A program made the translations under genes and the position numbers. Of a stretch of DNA of 60,406 bases, positions 7,252 to 16,007 are shown one piece after another (the first letter of the stretch is position 1; each line of letters opens with the position of its first letter). This DNA comes from Bacillota bacterium (GTDB taxonomy: Bacteria > Bacillota > Clostridia > Christensenellales > UMGS416). The stretch spans positions 1 to 60,406 of the forward strand of contig JAEZSC010000069.1 in the NCBI GenBank assembly GCA_023422005.1, written 5' to 3'. Below the pieces are notes generated by a model, which was given only the letters and a program-made list of their open reading frames with translations, was not told the origin of the DNA and ran no database searches.

Positions 7252-7689
7252 ATGAAGCTCTCCACCAACAGCCGCTATGGCCTGCGGGCACTGGTCGATC
7301 TGGTTGCCAACTATGACGGCGCGCCGGTGGCGCTGTGCACCATCGCCGCCCGACAGCAGATCTCCGAAAGCTATCTGGAGCAGGCCTTCGCCACGCTGCG
7401 CCGCGCAGGCTTCGTGCGCAGCACCCGGGGCGCCCAGGGGGGCTATTCCCCAGCAGTGGACCCCGCCACCACCACCGCCGCCACGGTGCTGCGAGCGCTG
7501 GAGGGCAGCTTGAGCATCGCTGAGGACACCGCGGCCGCCCGCGGAGACGACCCTGTGCAGCGTTGCATCCGCCAGCGCCTGTGGGATAGAGTGGATGAAG
7601 CCATCGAGCGCACGCTCAGCGTAACGCTGAGCGACCTTGCGCGGGAACACATGCGAATGCGCGGCGACGCGCAGATTTATGAGATATAG
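7252..7689 (+). CDS. Rrf2-family regulator, CymR-like
   Basis: 145 residues. Core MKLSTNSRYGLRALVDLVANY, ISESYLEQAFATLRRAGFV, RGAQGGYSP. It has only two scattered cysteines and no cluster motif, so it resembles the first Rrf2 gene at 501 more than its operon neighbour. It ends Ile-Tyr-Glu-Ile, again an isoleucine tail suited to CysK binding. AAAGGA lies ahead of the start. It sits third in the operon metA-rrf2-rrf2-metY, so methionine synthesis genes and two putative regulators are co-expressed, which suggests a feedback loop. Heterodimers between the Rrf2 proteins are possible but unproven. Confidence 0.9.
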   Translation: MKLSTNSRYGLRALVDLVANYDGAPVALCTIAARQQISESYLEQAFATLRRAGFVRSTRGAQGGYSPAVDPATTTAATVLRALEGSLSIAEDTAAARGDDPVQRCIRQRLWDRVDEAIERTLSVTLSDLAREHMRMRGDAQIYEI

Positions 7690-7766
7690 CCAGCATTGGG
7701 GCGCCGCCCTGTTTCTTTCACAAACCTATCATCAAAAAACAATTTTATATATAGAGGAGAATGATC

Positions 7767-9053
7767 ATGAGCGAACGCAAACTGGGTTTTGACACGCTGC
7801 AACTGCACGCCGGCCAGACGCCTGACCCCACAACTGGCAGCCGCGCCGTTCCGATCTATCAAACCACGTCCTACAACTTCCGCAACGCCGAGCACGCCGC
7901 CAACCTGTTCGCCCTAAAGGAGGCCGGCAACATCTACACCCGCATCATGAACCCGACCAGCGACGTGTTCGAGCAGCGCATCGCCACGCTGGAAGGCGGC
8001 ATCGCGGCGCTGGCGGTGGGCAGCGGTTCCGCGGCCATCACCTATTCCATACTGAACCTGGCCGATGCCGGCGACAACATCGTGGCCGCGGGCACGCTGT
8101 ATGGCGGCACCTACAACCTGCTCGCCTTTACGCTGCCCCACTATGGCATAACGACCAAGTTTGTGAACCCCGATGACCCGGAGAACTTCCGCAACGCCAT
8201 CGACGGCAAGACCAAGGCGCTGTACATAGAAAGCATCGGCAACCCCGGCATCAACCTCATCGATATCGAGAAGGTGGCCGCCATCGCCCATGAGAACGGC
8301 ATCCCGTTGATCGTGGACAACACCTTTGCGACCCCTTACCTGCTCAAGCCCATCGAATACGGCGCGGACATCGTGGTGCACTCGGCCACCAAGTTCATCG
8401 GCGGCCATGGCACGTCCATCGGCGGCGTCATCGTGGACGCCGGTAAGTTCGACTGGGCCAGCGGCAAGTTCCCCAACTACACCAAGCCCGACCCCAGCTA
8501 TCATGGTCTGGAGTTCGCCCCCGCGCTGGGCGCCGCCGCCTATATCACCCGCGCCCGCGTGACACTGCTGCGCGACACCGGCGCGGCGCTTTCGCCGTTC
8601 AACTCCTTCTTGTTCCTGCAGGGTCTGGAGACGCTGTCGCTGCGCATGAAGGCCCATGTGGCAAATGCCCAGCGCATCGCCGAGTTCTTGAGCGCCCACC
8701 CCAAGGTCGCTTCGGTGAATTACCCCGGCCTGCCCGGCAACAAGTATCATGACTTGGCCAGGAAGTATCTGCCCAAGGGCCCCGGCGCGATCTTTACCTT
8801 TGAGCTCAAGGGCGGCGTGGAGGAGGGCAAGCGCTTCATCGACAGCCTGACGCTGTTCTCCAACCTGGCCAACGTAGGCGATTCCAAGTCTCTGGTCATC
8901 CATCCATCCTCCACGACCCACTCCCAGTTGGGAGAGGAAGATCAGCGCACCGCCGGCGTCACCCCCGGCCAGATCCGTCTGAGCGTGGGCACCGAGGACG
9001 TCGAGGACCTGATCTGGGACTTGGACCAAGCGCTGGAAAAGGCGACGAAGTAA
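7767..9053 (+). CDS. metY: O-acetylhomoserine sulfhydrylase
   Basis: 428-residue PLP enzyme of the Cys/Met metabolism family. It makes homocysteine (or methionine with methanethiol) from O-acetylhomoserine and sulfide. Seen: FDTLQLHAGQ at the N-terminus, YTRIMNPT, and SATKFIGGHGTSIGG with the PLP lysine; the length and the extra loop after IVDAGKFDW are typical of MetY rather than of MetB or MetC. An ATG at 7761 lies only two bases after the GAGGAG site; the ATG at 7767 has a normal seven-base spacing and is chosen. It closes the metA operon and is followed by a strong terminator. No other sulfhydrylation enzyme is present nearby, so direct sulfhydrylation is the likely route. Confidence 0.95.
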   Translation: MSERKLGFDTLQLHAGQTPDPTTGSRAVPIYQTTSYNFRNAEHAANLFALKEAGNIYTRIMNPTSDVFEQRIATLEGGIAALAVGSGSAAITYSILNLADAGDNIVAAGTLYGGTYNLLAFTLPHYGITTKFVNPDDPENFRNAIDGKTKALYIESIGNPGINLIDIEKVAAIAHENGIPLIVDNTFATPYLLKPIEYGADIVVHSATKFIGGHGTSIGGVIVDAGKFDWASGKFPNYTKPDPSYHGLEFAPALGAAAYITRARVTLLRDTGAALSPFNSFLFLQGLETLSLRMKAHVANAQRIAEFLSAHPKVASVNYPGLPGNKYHDLARKYLPKGPGAIFTFELKGGVEEGKRFIDSLTLFSNLANVGDSKSLVIHPSSTTHSQLGEEDQRTAGVTPGQIRLSVGTEDVEDLIWDLDQALEKATK

Positions 9054-9066
9054 ATCACAGGTTATC

Positions 9067-9103
9067 AAAAGCGGGCAGGACGATCGTTCCTGCCCGCTTT
9101 TGT
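9067..9103 (+). terminator. Terminator of the metA-metY operon
   Basis: 14-bp perfect stem AAAAGCGGGCAGGA (9067-9080) with TCCTGCCCGCTTTT (9088-9101), 7-base loop. A and T ends make it work in both directions. Confidence 0.9.
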
Positions 9104-9136
9104 CTATCAGAACATTGCATATTCATTCAAAAGATG

Positions 9137-9200
9137 GGTCCCGAAGGTTTCCAAAGAGCGATCGGAAAGCCCTTTGGTCGCGCCCAAGGGCGCGAAACCT
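9137..9200 (-). repeat. Structured intergenic repeat, copy 2 (inverted)
   Basis: Same element as at 3172, on the other strand. The second hairpin reads CCAAAGGGC with GCTCTTTGG, so one G-C pair has become G-U and the fold is kept. It lies between the convergent metY and the beta-mannosidase gene. Confidence 0.85.
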
Positions 9201-9211
9201 CTTCCCCCCAA

Positions 9212-11743
9212 TCAACCGATGTCATAGACGCTAAGAACTTCCAGTTGCTCCCGCAACTGCTCCACCGTGAGCGGCTGTGACAGGTCGGCCTTGTCCACGG
9301 CGACGCATCGGGGCTGCCCCGGCGTAAGGTCGAAGAAGTTGTCGCTGAAAATCGCATCGGCCTCGCGCAGCCACAGGCTCACACCGCGGGCATAGGCTTG
9401 GGCGTCCAGCGTGATTAGGAAGAGCTCCGGTGATTCCGAGACCGCCACGGCGATGGCCGGGTCGCGGAAGGCGAACTCCTTGGGCTTGACGAACAGCGTG
9501 GATCCGGAGCTCACAATTTCGCCGCCGACCTCCAGGCTATACTCCAGATAGATCTGCCCGCGGTTCTCGTCGGTGATGTCAGCGGAGAAATCCAGCGCCG
9601 CGACCCCCGCCGCCGTGAGCGCCGCAACGGCCACCACCTGTGCGCCCTGTCGCACCGCAGCACCACCGGCCTCCCGCAGCGCCCAGCGCACATGGCCCTC
9701 CACGGGCTGCATCGTGTCGTTGGTCACGTGCAGGCTGACCTGCGCACCCTCATCCAGCGCGCTCAGCAGCACCGGCTGGAAGAACCGCTTCGTGTAATAC
9801 TGCTGGGCCTTCCAGCGGCCGTAGTAATCCACGCCCGCCCAGGACACCACCGGCCAGCAGTCGTTGAGCTGCCACAGCAGCACACCCATGTTGAGCCCGC
9901 GGTTGCGTCGGCAGTGCTCCACGGCGTACTTGAGCACCTCTCCCGCCAGAATCTGCGAGGCGTACACATAACGCCGGAAATCCCTGGGCTTGGGGAAATC
10001 CTTGGCCATGTAGTGCTCGATGGCCTGGTTGCCGCCCTTGCACTTCTGGTGCTTGTACATCATATCGCTGTCGGGCTTGCGATCCTCGGGCAGCGTGAAG
10101 GAATCGATGGTCTTGGGGTCGGGATAGCTCTGGAAGCCCATCTCCGAGATGAAGCGGAAGCGCATGGCCCGCTGCTTGTCATAGGGGAACAAGTTGTCAT
10201 AGGCGACATAGTAGTGGGCGTCGCCGCTCTGCAGCATGAAGGCCGACTGGCCGGGCTGCAGCGCCATGGGCTTGTTCCAGTCGTCCGGGTGCACCGAGGG
10301 CGACGAGGACACATAATCCCGTTCGGGGTCCAGCTCCCGTACCACCTCAGGGATGAGCTGAAAGAAGAGCTTGGCATAGCCCTCCTGGAACAGGGACGCG
10401 TGGGCGCTCATATCCGGTATGCCCAGAGCTTCACGGAATTTCACCATGACCTCGTCGGTACCGGTCAGCATGGCGCTGACCAGCTCGATCTCGTTGTTGC
10501 CGCACCACAGGGCGATGCAGGCATGGTGGCGCAAGCGGTTCACCGCGTCCGCAATCTCCTGCCGCACGTTGTCCAGGAAGGCCGCATCCGCCGGATAGAG
10601 GGTGCAGGCGAACATGAAGTCCTGATAGATCAGGATTCCAAGCTCGTCGCAGCGGTCATAGAAATACTCGTGGGGGAAGTGAGCGCCTCCCCACACACGG
10701 ATGCAGTTCATGTTGGCCTTGAGCGTATTGCGCAGCAGGCGCTCGGTCTCCTTGTCGCCCGCGCGGCCCAGTACGCTATCCTGTATGATCAGATTGGAAC
10801 CCATCAGATAGAGCGCCACGCCGTTGACGACGAACTCATAGCTGCGGCCAAAGGCGTCTGGCTCCCGTCGCAGGCGGATGGTGCGCAGGCCGATGCGCTG
10901 CGTGTCCTGCTGCAGCGCCGGCCCGCCGGCAGCCAGCGTCGCCTGCACCGTATACAGCGGCTGCTCCCCGTAGCCGTGGGGCCACCAGAGCTGCGGGCTT
11001 TCTACCGTCAGGCGGGCGGCCGCCTTGCCGCCAACCACCGCGGCCTTGGCCGCCAGCGTGGCGCCGTCGGGGGCGGTCACAAGGAAATTCACCGTCAGCT
11101 CGGCCCTTCCCCACTGCTCCACATCGGCGATAAGCTCCAGTTCCACCGCGCTTTCCCCGTGGTGTTGCAGCGCCCGCACCGCGGTCAGCCGCGCCGTGGA
11201 ACAGGCCCGCAGCGACACCGGGCGCCAGATGCCGGCGTCGGGCAGCGTCATGCCCCAGTCCCAGCCGTAGGCGCACTGGGCCTTGCGGATCCCGTTGACA
11301 GCGAAGCCGCCCAGCAGGCTGGGCACCTGGGAAGGGTTCTCCCGCAGATAACGCAGCGAAGAGTTCAGGCGGACCCGCAGCGTGTTCTGCCCGGCCCGCA
11401 GTAGACCCTTGACGTCCCATTCATACACCCGGTGCATGTTGCTGGCAGAGCCCACGGCCGCATCGTTGAGTTCCACGTCGCAGATGGTATCCAGACCGTC
11501 GAAGTGCAGCAGCACGCGGTCTTGGGCCAGCAGAGCGTTGTCCACGGTGAAATCATACTCGTAAACGTAGTCCGGTTCAAAAAAGCCCAGGATTTTATCC
11601 TCGTTGTCTCGCCAGAAGGGGTCGGGCGCCTGACCCGCCGCCAGCAGGTCGTTGTAGACGGAGCCGGGCACGCTGGCCGGAAACCACTGCTGGCTGGAAG
11701 CATCCCTCATGCGCCAGGAGCCGCTGAGATCGAGCGTTACCAT
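9212..11743 (-). CDS. Beta-mannosidase, glycoside hydrolase family 2
   Basis: 843 residues, no signal peptide, so cytoplasmic. It would release mannose from the non-reducing ends of short beta-mannosides. Order: N-terminal jelly roll with VPGSVYNDLLAAG and a WRDNE motif, CAYGWDWGMTLPDAGIW, the Ig-like domain, the TIM barrel with acid/base Glu418 (LWCGNNEIE) and nucleophile Glu534 (FISEMGFQS), and a C-terminal beta domain. These motifs point to the mannosidase branch of family 2. A GTG codon at 11749 abuts the GGAGGT site; the ATG at 11743 has correct spacing. The divergent AraC-type gene is the likely regulator; a short palindrome ATTGTACAAT lies between them. Confidence 0.9.
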   Translation of the reverse strand: MVTLDLSGSWRMRDASSQQWFPASVPGSVYNDLLAAGQAPDPFWRDNEDKILGFFEPDYVYEYDFTVDNALLAQDRVLLHFDGLDTICDVELNDAAVGSASNMHRVYEWDVKGLLRAGQNTLRVRLNSSLRYLRENPSQVPSLLGGFAVNGIRKAQCAYGWDWGMTLPDAGIWRPVSLRACSTARLTAVRALQHHGESAVELELIADVEQWGRAELTVNFLVTAPDGATLAAKAAVVGGKAAARLTVESPQLWWPHGYGEQPLYTVQATLAAGGPALQQDTQRIGLRTIRLRREPDAFGRSYEFVVNGVALYLMGSNLIIQDSVLGRAGDKETERLLRNTLKANMNCIRVWGGAHFPHEYFYDRCDELGILIYQDFMFACTLYPADAAFLDNVRQEIADAVNRLRHHACIALWCGNNEIELVSAMLTGTDEVMVKFREALGIPDMSAHASLFQEGYAKLFFQLIPEVVRELDPERDYVSSSPSVHPDDWNKPMALQPGQSAFMLQSGDAHYYVAYDNLFPYDKQRAMRFRFISEMGFQSYPDPKTIDSFTLPEDRKPDSDMMYKHQKCKGGNQAIEHYMAKDFPKPRDFRRYVYASQILAGEVLKYAVEHCRRNRGLNMGVLLWQLNDCWPVVSWAGVDYYGRWKAQQYYTKRFFQPVLLSALDEGAQVSLHVTNDTMQPVEGHVRWALREAGGAAVRQGAQVVAVAALTAAGVAALDFSADITDENRGQIYLEYSLEVGGEIVSSGSTLFVKPKEFAFRDPAIAVAVSESPELFLITLDAQAYARGVSLWLREADAIFSDNFFDLTPGQPRCVAVDKADLSQPLTVEQLREQLEVLSVYDIG

Positions 11744-11849
11744 ATGCACACCTCCATAGATCGGTATGCTGCCATTGTATAGAAAAATTGTACAATATGA
11801 TCGTCAAACAGCGGGCTGTAGTTGTCGTATTTGCGCAAGTTAACGGTGC

Positions 11850-11878
11850 TTGACAGCACACGCGCCTTTGCGAATAAT
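11850..11878 (+). promoter_or_regulatory. Promoter of the AraC-type gene
   Basis: TTGACA (11850-11855), 17-base spacer, AATAAT (11873-11878). Confidence 0.75.
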
Positions 11879-11898
11879 GAAATGAGTCAGGAGGCAGC

Positions 11899-13106
11899 AT
11901 GGAAAGCAAGCCGCTCTACATACAAACCCATAGTTTGGTCAGTAGCGACTTCCCATATTTTGTGAGCCGCGACGCCATTGTGGGCCACTTCGCGCTGCAC
12001 CGCCATGATTTCATCGAGTTCTTCCTGGTGATTGCCGGCACCGGCCGGGAGCGCATCAACGGCCGGGAGCACGGGTTGCGGCCGGGCTCCGTATCGCTGC
12101 TGCTGCCCTGGCACGCCCACAGCCTGCAAGCCGACGATGGCGTTGCGTTGGACATGTTGAAGTGTTGCTTCAGTCTGCGGGTGTTCACCGAACCCAACGG
12201 GCACCTGAGCGATTTGGGACGCGCGTTTCTGACCGGCCTGAACGCCCCTTCTCACTACGACTTCTCGCCGGAAGAAGTGCCCGGGCTGCAGGCAGCCTTC
12301 GAGGAGCTGTTGAAGGAGTTCAAGGCCGCCCGGCCCTGGAAGCAGCAATGGATGGACGCCCGCCTGACGGAGCTTTTCGCTTCGACCGTGTACGCCAGCA
12401 AAGCGCGCCCGGCGAGCCCGCCCACGGCGGCGCTTGGGACATCGTGGATCTGATCAACCTGCGCTACAACGAGCCGCTGACGCTGGAGGAGCTCTCCGGA
12501 ATGTTTCACTACAGCCCTGCTCACATCAACCGCCTGCTGACCCAGCACACAGGCCTGACCTTTGACGCGCTGCTCAACGAGCTGCGGGTGCGCAATGCCT
12601 GCGGCCTGCTGCGCATACTGGAAATCCCGCTGCCTGCGCTGGCCGAGCACCTGGGCTACGGCTCACCGGAGGCCTTCGCCCGGGCGTTCAAGGCCGTTAA
12701 GGGCATGTCGCCGGAGCACTACCGCCGCACCTACGCCCAGACAAACGCGCCGGGCAAGGCGACCTATGGCTCCCCCCTCGATGCCCGGGTGCTCTATTAC
12801 ATCCACTGTAACTATCGCGAAGACCTGACGCTGGCCTCGCTGGCCAAGACATTCCACTATAGCCAGGGATATCTGAGCGATCTGTTCCGAGCCCACACCG
12901 GCGGCACCTTGGCTCAGTTCCTGCAGGAGGTGCGCGTCTGCCACGCCTGCGCGCTGCTGCGCGGCACCGGCCGCCCAGCCAACGAGATCGGCTTTGAGGT
13001 AGGTTTCCGATCCACCGAGACCTTCCTGCGCACCTTCAAGCGTATCCACGGCCAAACACCGGGTGAGTACCGGCGCAACGCGGACATGGTTTCGCCGGCC
13101 ACATAA
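11899..13106 (+). pseudogene. AraC-family regulator with two DNA-binding domains, frameshifted
   Basis: Reading frame one runs from 11899 to a stop at 12453 and gives a cupin sensor (HRHDFIEFFLVIAG, PWHAHSLQ). The rest continues one frame back, from about 12400 to 13106; together they would make a protein of about 402 residues if one base is missing between about 12390 and 12435, in a GC-rich linker. The second part holds two complete AraC-type domains in a row: one beginning LINLRYNEPLTLEELSGMFHYSPAHINRLL, too long to quote in full here, and one beginning IHCNYREDLTLASLAKTF, each with two HTH motifs and a PEHYRR or PGEYRR end. It is divergent from the beta-mannosidase gene. The shift may be a sequencing error or a real inactivation. 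Confidence 0.8.
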
Positions 13107-13155
13107 CGCCGCCGGCCGCAGGATGATGCTCAAATCAACAACAGAAGGAGAATTC

Positions 13156-13596
13156 CTATCCCAGCGAGCGGATATACCCCACCAGCGCCCTTAACCCCAG
13201 CGCATAGCTCTGCAAACCAAACCCGCTGATCTGCCCCACGCAGGCGGCGGCAGTGTAGCTGTGGGCGCGGAAGGGCTCCCGGGCATGGATGTTGCTCAGG
13301 TGCACCTCCACCGCGGGCAGCGCCACGGCCTTCAGCGCGTCCAGCAATGCCACCGAGGTATGGGTGTAGGCGGCGGGGTTGATAAGAATGCCGTCATACA
13401 CGCCCAATGCCCGCTGGATCAGCGTTACCAACTCGCCCTCCACGTTGCTCTGGGCCACGTCGGTCTCCACGCCCAGCGCGGCGGCTTCGGCGGCCACGGC
13501 GTCCAGAAGTGCGGAATAATCCTGCCGGCCATAGACGGCGGGCTCGCGCATCCCCAGCAGGTTCAGGTTGGGGCCGTTCAAAACCAGGATTTTCAT
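13156..13596 (-). CDS. aroQ: 3-dehydroquinate dehydratase, type II
   Basis: 146 residues, the normal size of the small dodecameric type II enzyme; it dehydrates 3-dehydroquinate in the third shikimate step. Seen: ILVLNGPNLNLLGMREP at the N-terminus, the active-site Tyr in VYGRQDY, NPAAYTHTS, and VEVHLSNIHAREPFR with the catalytic histidine region. It is the last gene of the aromatic operon. An in-frame ATG at 13611 exists, but the ATG at 13596 overlaps the aroK stop (ATGA) and follows GGGAGG, so it is preferred. No clear terminator follows in the 50 bases before the convergent AraC-type gene. Confidence 0.95.
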   Translation of the reverse strand: MKILVLNGPNLNLLGMREPAVYGRQDYSALLDAVAAEAAALGVETDVAQSNVEGELVTLIQRALGVYDGILINPAAYTHTSVALLDALKAVALPAVEVHLSNIHAREPFRAHSYTAAACVGQISGFGLQSYALGLRALVGYIRSLG

Positions 13597-14093
13597 GCTT
13601 TGCCCTCCCATATGCGCACGATGGCGTCGCGGGCCTGCTCAAAGGCCCCGCTGTTGTCCACGGTCTCGCCGGCGCAGGCGCGGTACAGCGGAAGCCGCGC
13701 TGCCGCCAACGCCCGCAAGGCGGCTTCGCCCCCCTTTAGAAGAGGCCGCTCGGTATATCGAATGTCGCTCAGAATGGCCTCCAATGGCCGGTCGATGAAG
13801 ACGACGCGCCCTGCGGCGCGCATCAGCTCCAAGTTCTCCTGCCGCAGCACGATACCTCCGCCGCAGGATACGATGGCAGCCCCAGCCTCGCAAGCCTGCC
13901 GCAGCGCCTTGGTCTCCATCGTGCGGAACAGCGCCTCACCGCCGCGCTCGAAGATCGCCGGGATGGGCCCGTGCTCCCGCTCGATGCCCTCGTCCACATC
14001 CACAAACGCGCAGCCTGCCATGCCCGCTGCGGCGCGTCCCAACGAGGACTTTCCACAACCCGGCATGCCGATCAGGAATACTGAGCCGCTCAT
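13593..14093 (-). CDS. aroK: Shikimate kinase
   Basis: 166 residues. It phosphorylates shikimate with ATP. Walker A is GMPGCGKSS near the N-terminus; the shikimate-binding DVDEGIE, the FRTMETKAL segment, the SCGGGIVLR loop and the lid RYTERPLL follow in the usual order. The long open frame upstream is not used: the ATG at 14093 shares ATGA with the aroE stop. It overlaps aroQ in the same way, so the three last genes of the operon are coupled. Confidence 0.93.
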   Translation of the reverse strand: MSGSVFLIGMPGCGKSSLGRAAAGMAGCAFVDVDEGIEREHGPIPAIFERGGEALFRTMETKALRQACEAGAAIVSCGGGIVLRQENLELMRAAGRVVFIDRPLEAILSDIRYTERPLLKGGEAALRALAAARLPLYRACAGETVDNSGAFEQARDAIVRIWEGKA

Positions 14094-14896
14094 GGCCGCG
14101 CCTCCCGAAGCGCCCGCAGGCGGGCGTGTACCGGGCGGATCAGGTTCGCACCAAAGGACTTGCCCTGCCAAATTTCCTGGGCGCGCACAGCCTGCGCCAC
14201 CAGCATAACCAGCCCGTCGGCGCAGCGCAAGCCCAGCGCCGCCGCCCGGCGCAGCAGCACCGTCTCCAGCGGGTTGTAGATCAGGTCTGCCACGGTTTCA
14301 TAACGGGCGATTTCCCGCTCGGGCAGCGGGCACGCGTCCCCATGGGGGTACATGCCAACCGGCGTCGCGTTCACCAGCAGATGGCCGCCGGGCAGCGCGT
14401 CATAACCGGCGCTGCGCGCGCCGGGCAAAGTGCCGGCGCCGCGGCTGATCACGGTCACGTCGCAGCCGTGGTCAGCAAGCCACGCCACCGCCGCCCGGGC
14501 GGAGCCGCCGCTGCCCAGCACCGTGGCCGGCCGGCCCTCGGCGGGGATGCCGGCGGCGGCCAGCATGGCGCCAAAACCGTCGTAATCGGTGTTGTGACCC
14601 ACAGTACGGCCATCGTGTATGGCGATGGTATTGACCGCGCCCACAGCCTGCGCCGTGGCCGCCAGCTCGCCCACCGATGCATAGGCTTCCAGCTTGTGCG
14701 GTATCGTCACATTGACGCCGGACAGGCCCGAGGCCGGCAGCGCCAACACATAGCCGCGCACCTGTTCCGGCTCCAGCTCCAGCAGGTCATACTGGCACGT
14801 GAAGCCCGCCTCCTTGGCGATGAGCCCGTGCAGCTGCGGTGAGAGGCTGTGGCCCACAGGCTTACCGATGAGTTCAAAGCGCAAGGGTTCAGCCAT
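14090..14896 (-). CDS. aroE: Shikimate dehydrogenase
   Basis: 268 residues. It reduces 3-dehydroshikimate with NADPH. Seen: IGKPVGHSLSPQLHG for shikimate binding, NVTIPHK with the catalytic lysine, GHNTDYDG with the catalytic aspartate, and the Rossmann loop VLGSGGSARAAV. The start codon lies inside the last codons of pheA (8-base overlap), and its stop shares ATGA with aroK. Confidence 0.95.
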   Translation of the reverse strand: MAEPLRFELIGKPVGHSLSPQLHGLIAKEAGFTCQYDLLELEPEQVRGYVLALPASGLSGVNVTIPHKLEAYASVGELAATAQAVGAVNTIAIHDGRTVGHNTDYDGFGAMLAAAGIPAEGRPATVLGSGGSARAAVAWLADHGCDVTVISRGAGTLPGARSAGYDALPGGHLLVNATPVGMYPHGDACPLPEREIARYETVADLIYNPLETVLLRRAAALGLRCADGLVMLVAQAVRAQEIWQGKSFGANLIRPVHARLRALREARP

Positions 14897-16007
14897 GGGT
14901 CGCCTCCCAACGGCAGTAGTTGCCCAATATGGTCAGTGAGCGGCAGTTCTTGCGGGCGTGCTCCAGCGCACGGGCAACTGCCTCGTCGGCCAGGTTGCCT
15001 TGGAAGTCCATGTGGAAGCAATACTGCCACGGCGCGCCGGGGATGGGCCGGCTCTGCAGATTGAGCACGTTGACGCCGCTGTCAGCAAAGGCCCGCAGCG
15101 CACCGAACAGCGCGCCGGGGGTGTGGGCCACGACGAACACGATGCTGATCTTGTCGGCGTCGACAGCGTCCGGCGCGCCTTGGGAGGACAGCACGAGGAA
15201 GCGGGTATAGTTCTCGGCGTGGTCCTGCACGTCCCGCTGCAGCACCGTGAGGCCATAACGCTGGGCCGCGTCCTCGGAGGCGATGGCGGCAACCGTCGTG
15301 TCGCCGCCGCGGGCCACCGCCTGGGCGGCCTCGGTGGTGCTGGCACAGGCACGGGTGGCCCATCCCCTGCTCCGCAGATAGCGCCGGCACTGCTCCAGCG
15401 GCTGTGGGTGGCTTAAGGCCAGCTGCACGTCGGCCAGCCGCGCACCGGGCAGGCCCAGCACGCAGTGGCGCACCCGCACCACCGTCTCGCCCACGGCCTT
15501 GATGCCCTGAGCGCCCAGCAGATCCACCGCGGCATACACAGCGCCGGTCAGCGAGTTCTCCACCGGCAGCACCGCCCGCTCCAGACGGCCCTGGGCCACG
15601 GCATCCACCAGTTCCTCGAAGCCGGCATAGGGCATGAGCTGCGCGCCGGCGCCCAAGGCCTGCGCCGCCGCCTCATGGCTGAAGGAGCCCTCGGGGCCCA
15701 GATAGCCCACCGCTCCTGCGGCAAAAGCCGGCCTCGGCACGTCCTCCAGCAGCGCGTGCTGGCGGTCACGGCTCAGGGCCAGCAGGCCCTGGAAGAACCG
15801 CCGGGTCAATGGCCGCAATGTCTCATCCCGCGTGCGGCCCTCGGCGCGGTCCAGCACGGCGCGCTCACGGCTCTCATCCAGCACCGGCAGGCCATTCTCT
15901 CTCTTGTGCTGCGCGATGGCGGCGCTCAGGGCCATACGCCGGCCGAAAAGCTCCACGAGCTCGGCGTCGATGGCATCGATCTCGGTGCGGTATGCTTCCA
16001 GGCTCAT
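14889..16007 (-). CDS. pheA: Bifunctional chorismate mutase / prephenate dehydratase
   Basis: 372 residues, a P-protein. Residues about 1-85 are an AroQ-type chorismate mutase (RTEIDAIDAELVELFGRR, with the Arg, Lys and Glu pattern of the four-helix fold). Residues about 100-275 are prephenate dehydratase (GYLGPEGSFSHEAA, PVENSLTGAV, and TRFLVL). Residues about 285-360 are an ACT domain (TPGALFGALRAFADSGVNV and LQSRPIPG), the usual phenylalanine feedback site. The ATG at 16007 overlaps the aroC stop as ATGA; the upstream in-frame ATG at 16019 is less likely. It gives the operon its phenylalanine branch. Confidence 0.95.
   Translation of the reverse strand: MSLEAYRTEIDAIDAELVELFGRRMALSAAIAQHKRENGLPVLDESRERAVLDRAEGRTRDETLRPLTRRFFQGLLALSRDRQHALLEDVPRPAFAAGAVGYLGPEGSFSHEAAAQALGAGAQLMPYAGFEELVDAVAQGRLERAVLPVENSLTGAVYAAVDLLGAQGIKAVGETVVRVRHCVLGLPGARLADVQLALSHPQPLEQCRRYLRSRGWATRACASTTEAAQAVARGGDTTVAAIASEDAAQRYGLTVLQRDVQDHAENYTRFLVLSSQGAPDAVDADKISIVFVVAHTPGALFGALRAFADSGVNVLNLQSRPIPGAPWQYCFHMDFQGNLADEAVARALEHARKNCRSLTILGNYCRWEATHG

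Noticed and set aside
12390..12453. Programmed frameshift in the AraC gene
   Set aside because: No slippery heptamer or downstream pseudoknot was seen; a lost base is simpler.
13593..14171. Longer N-terminus for aroK
   Set aside because: The ATG at 14093 overlaps the aroE stop as ATGA, like the other junctions, and gives the normal kinase length.
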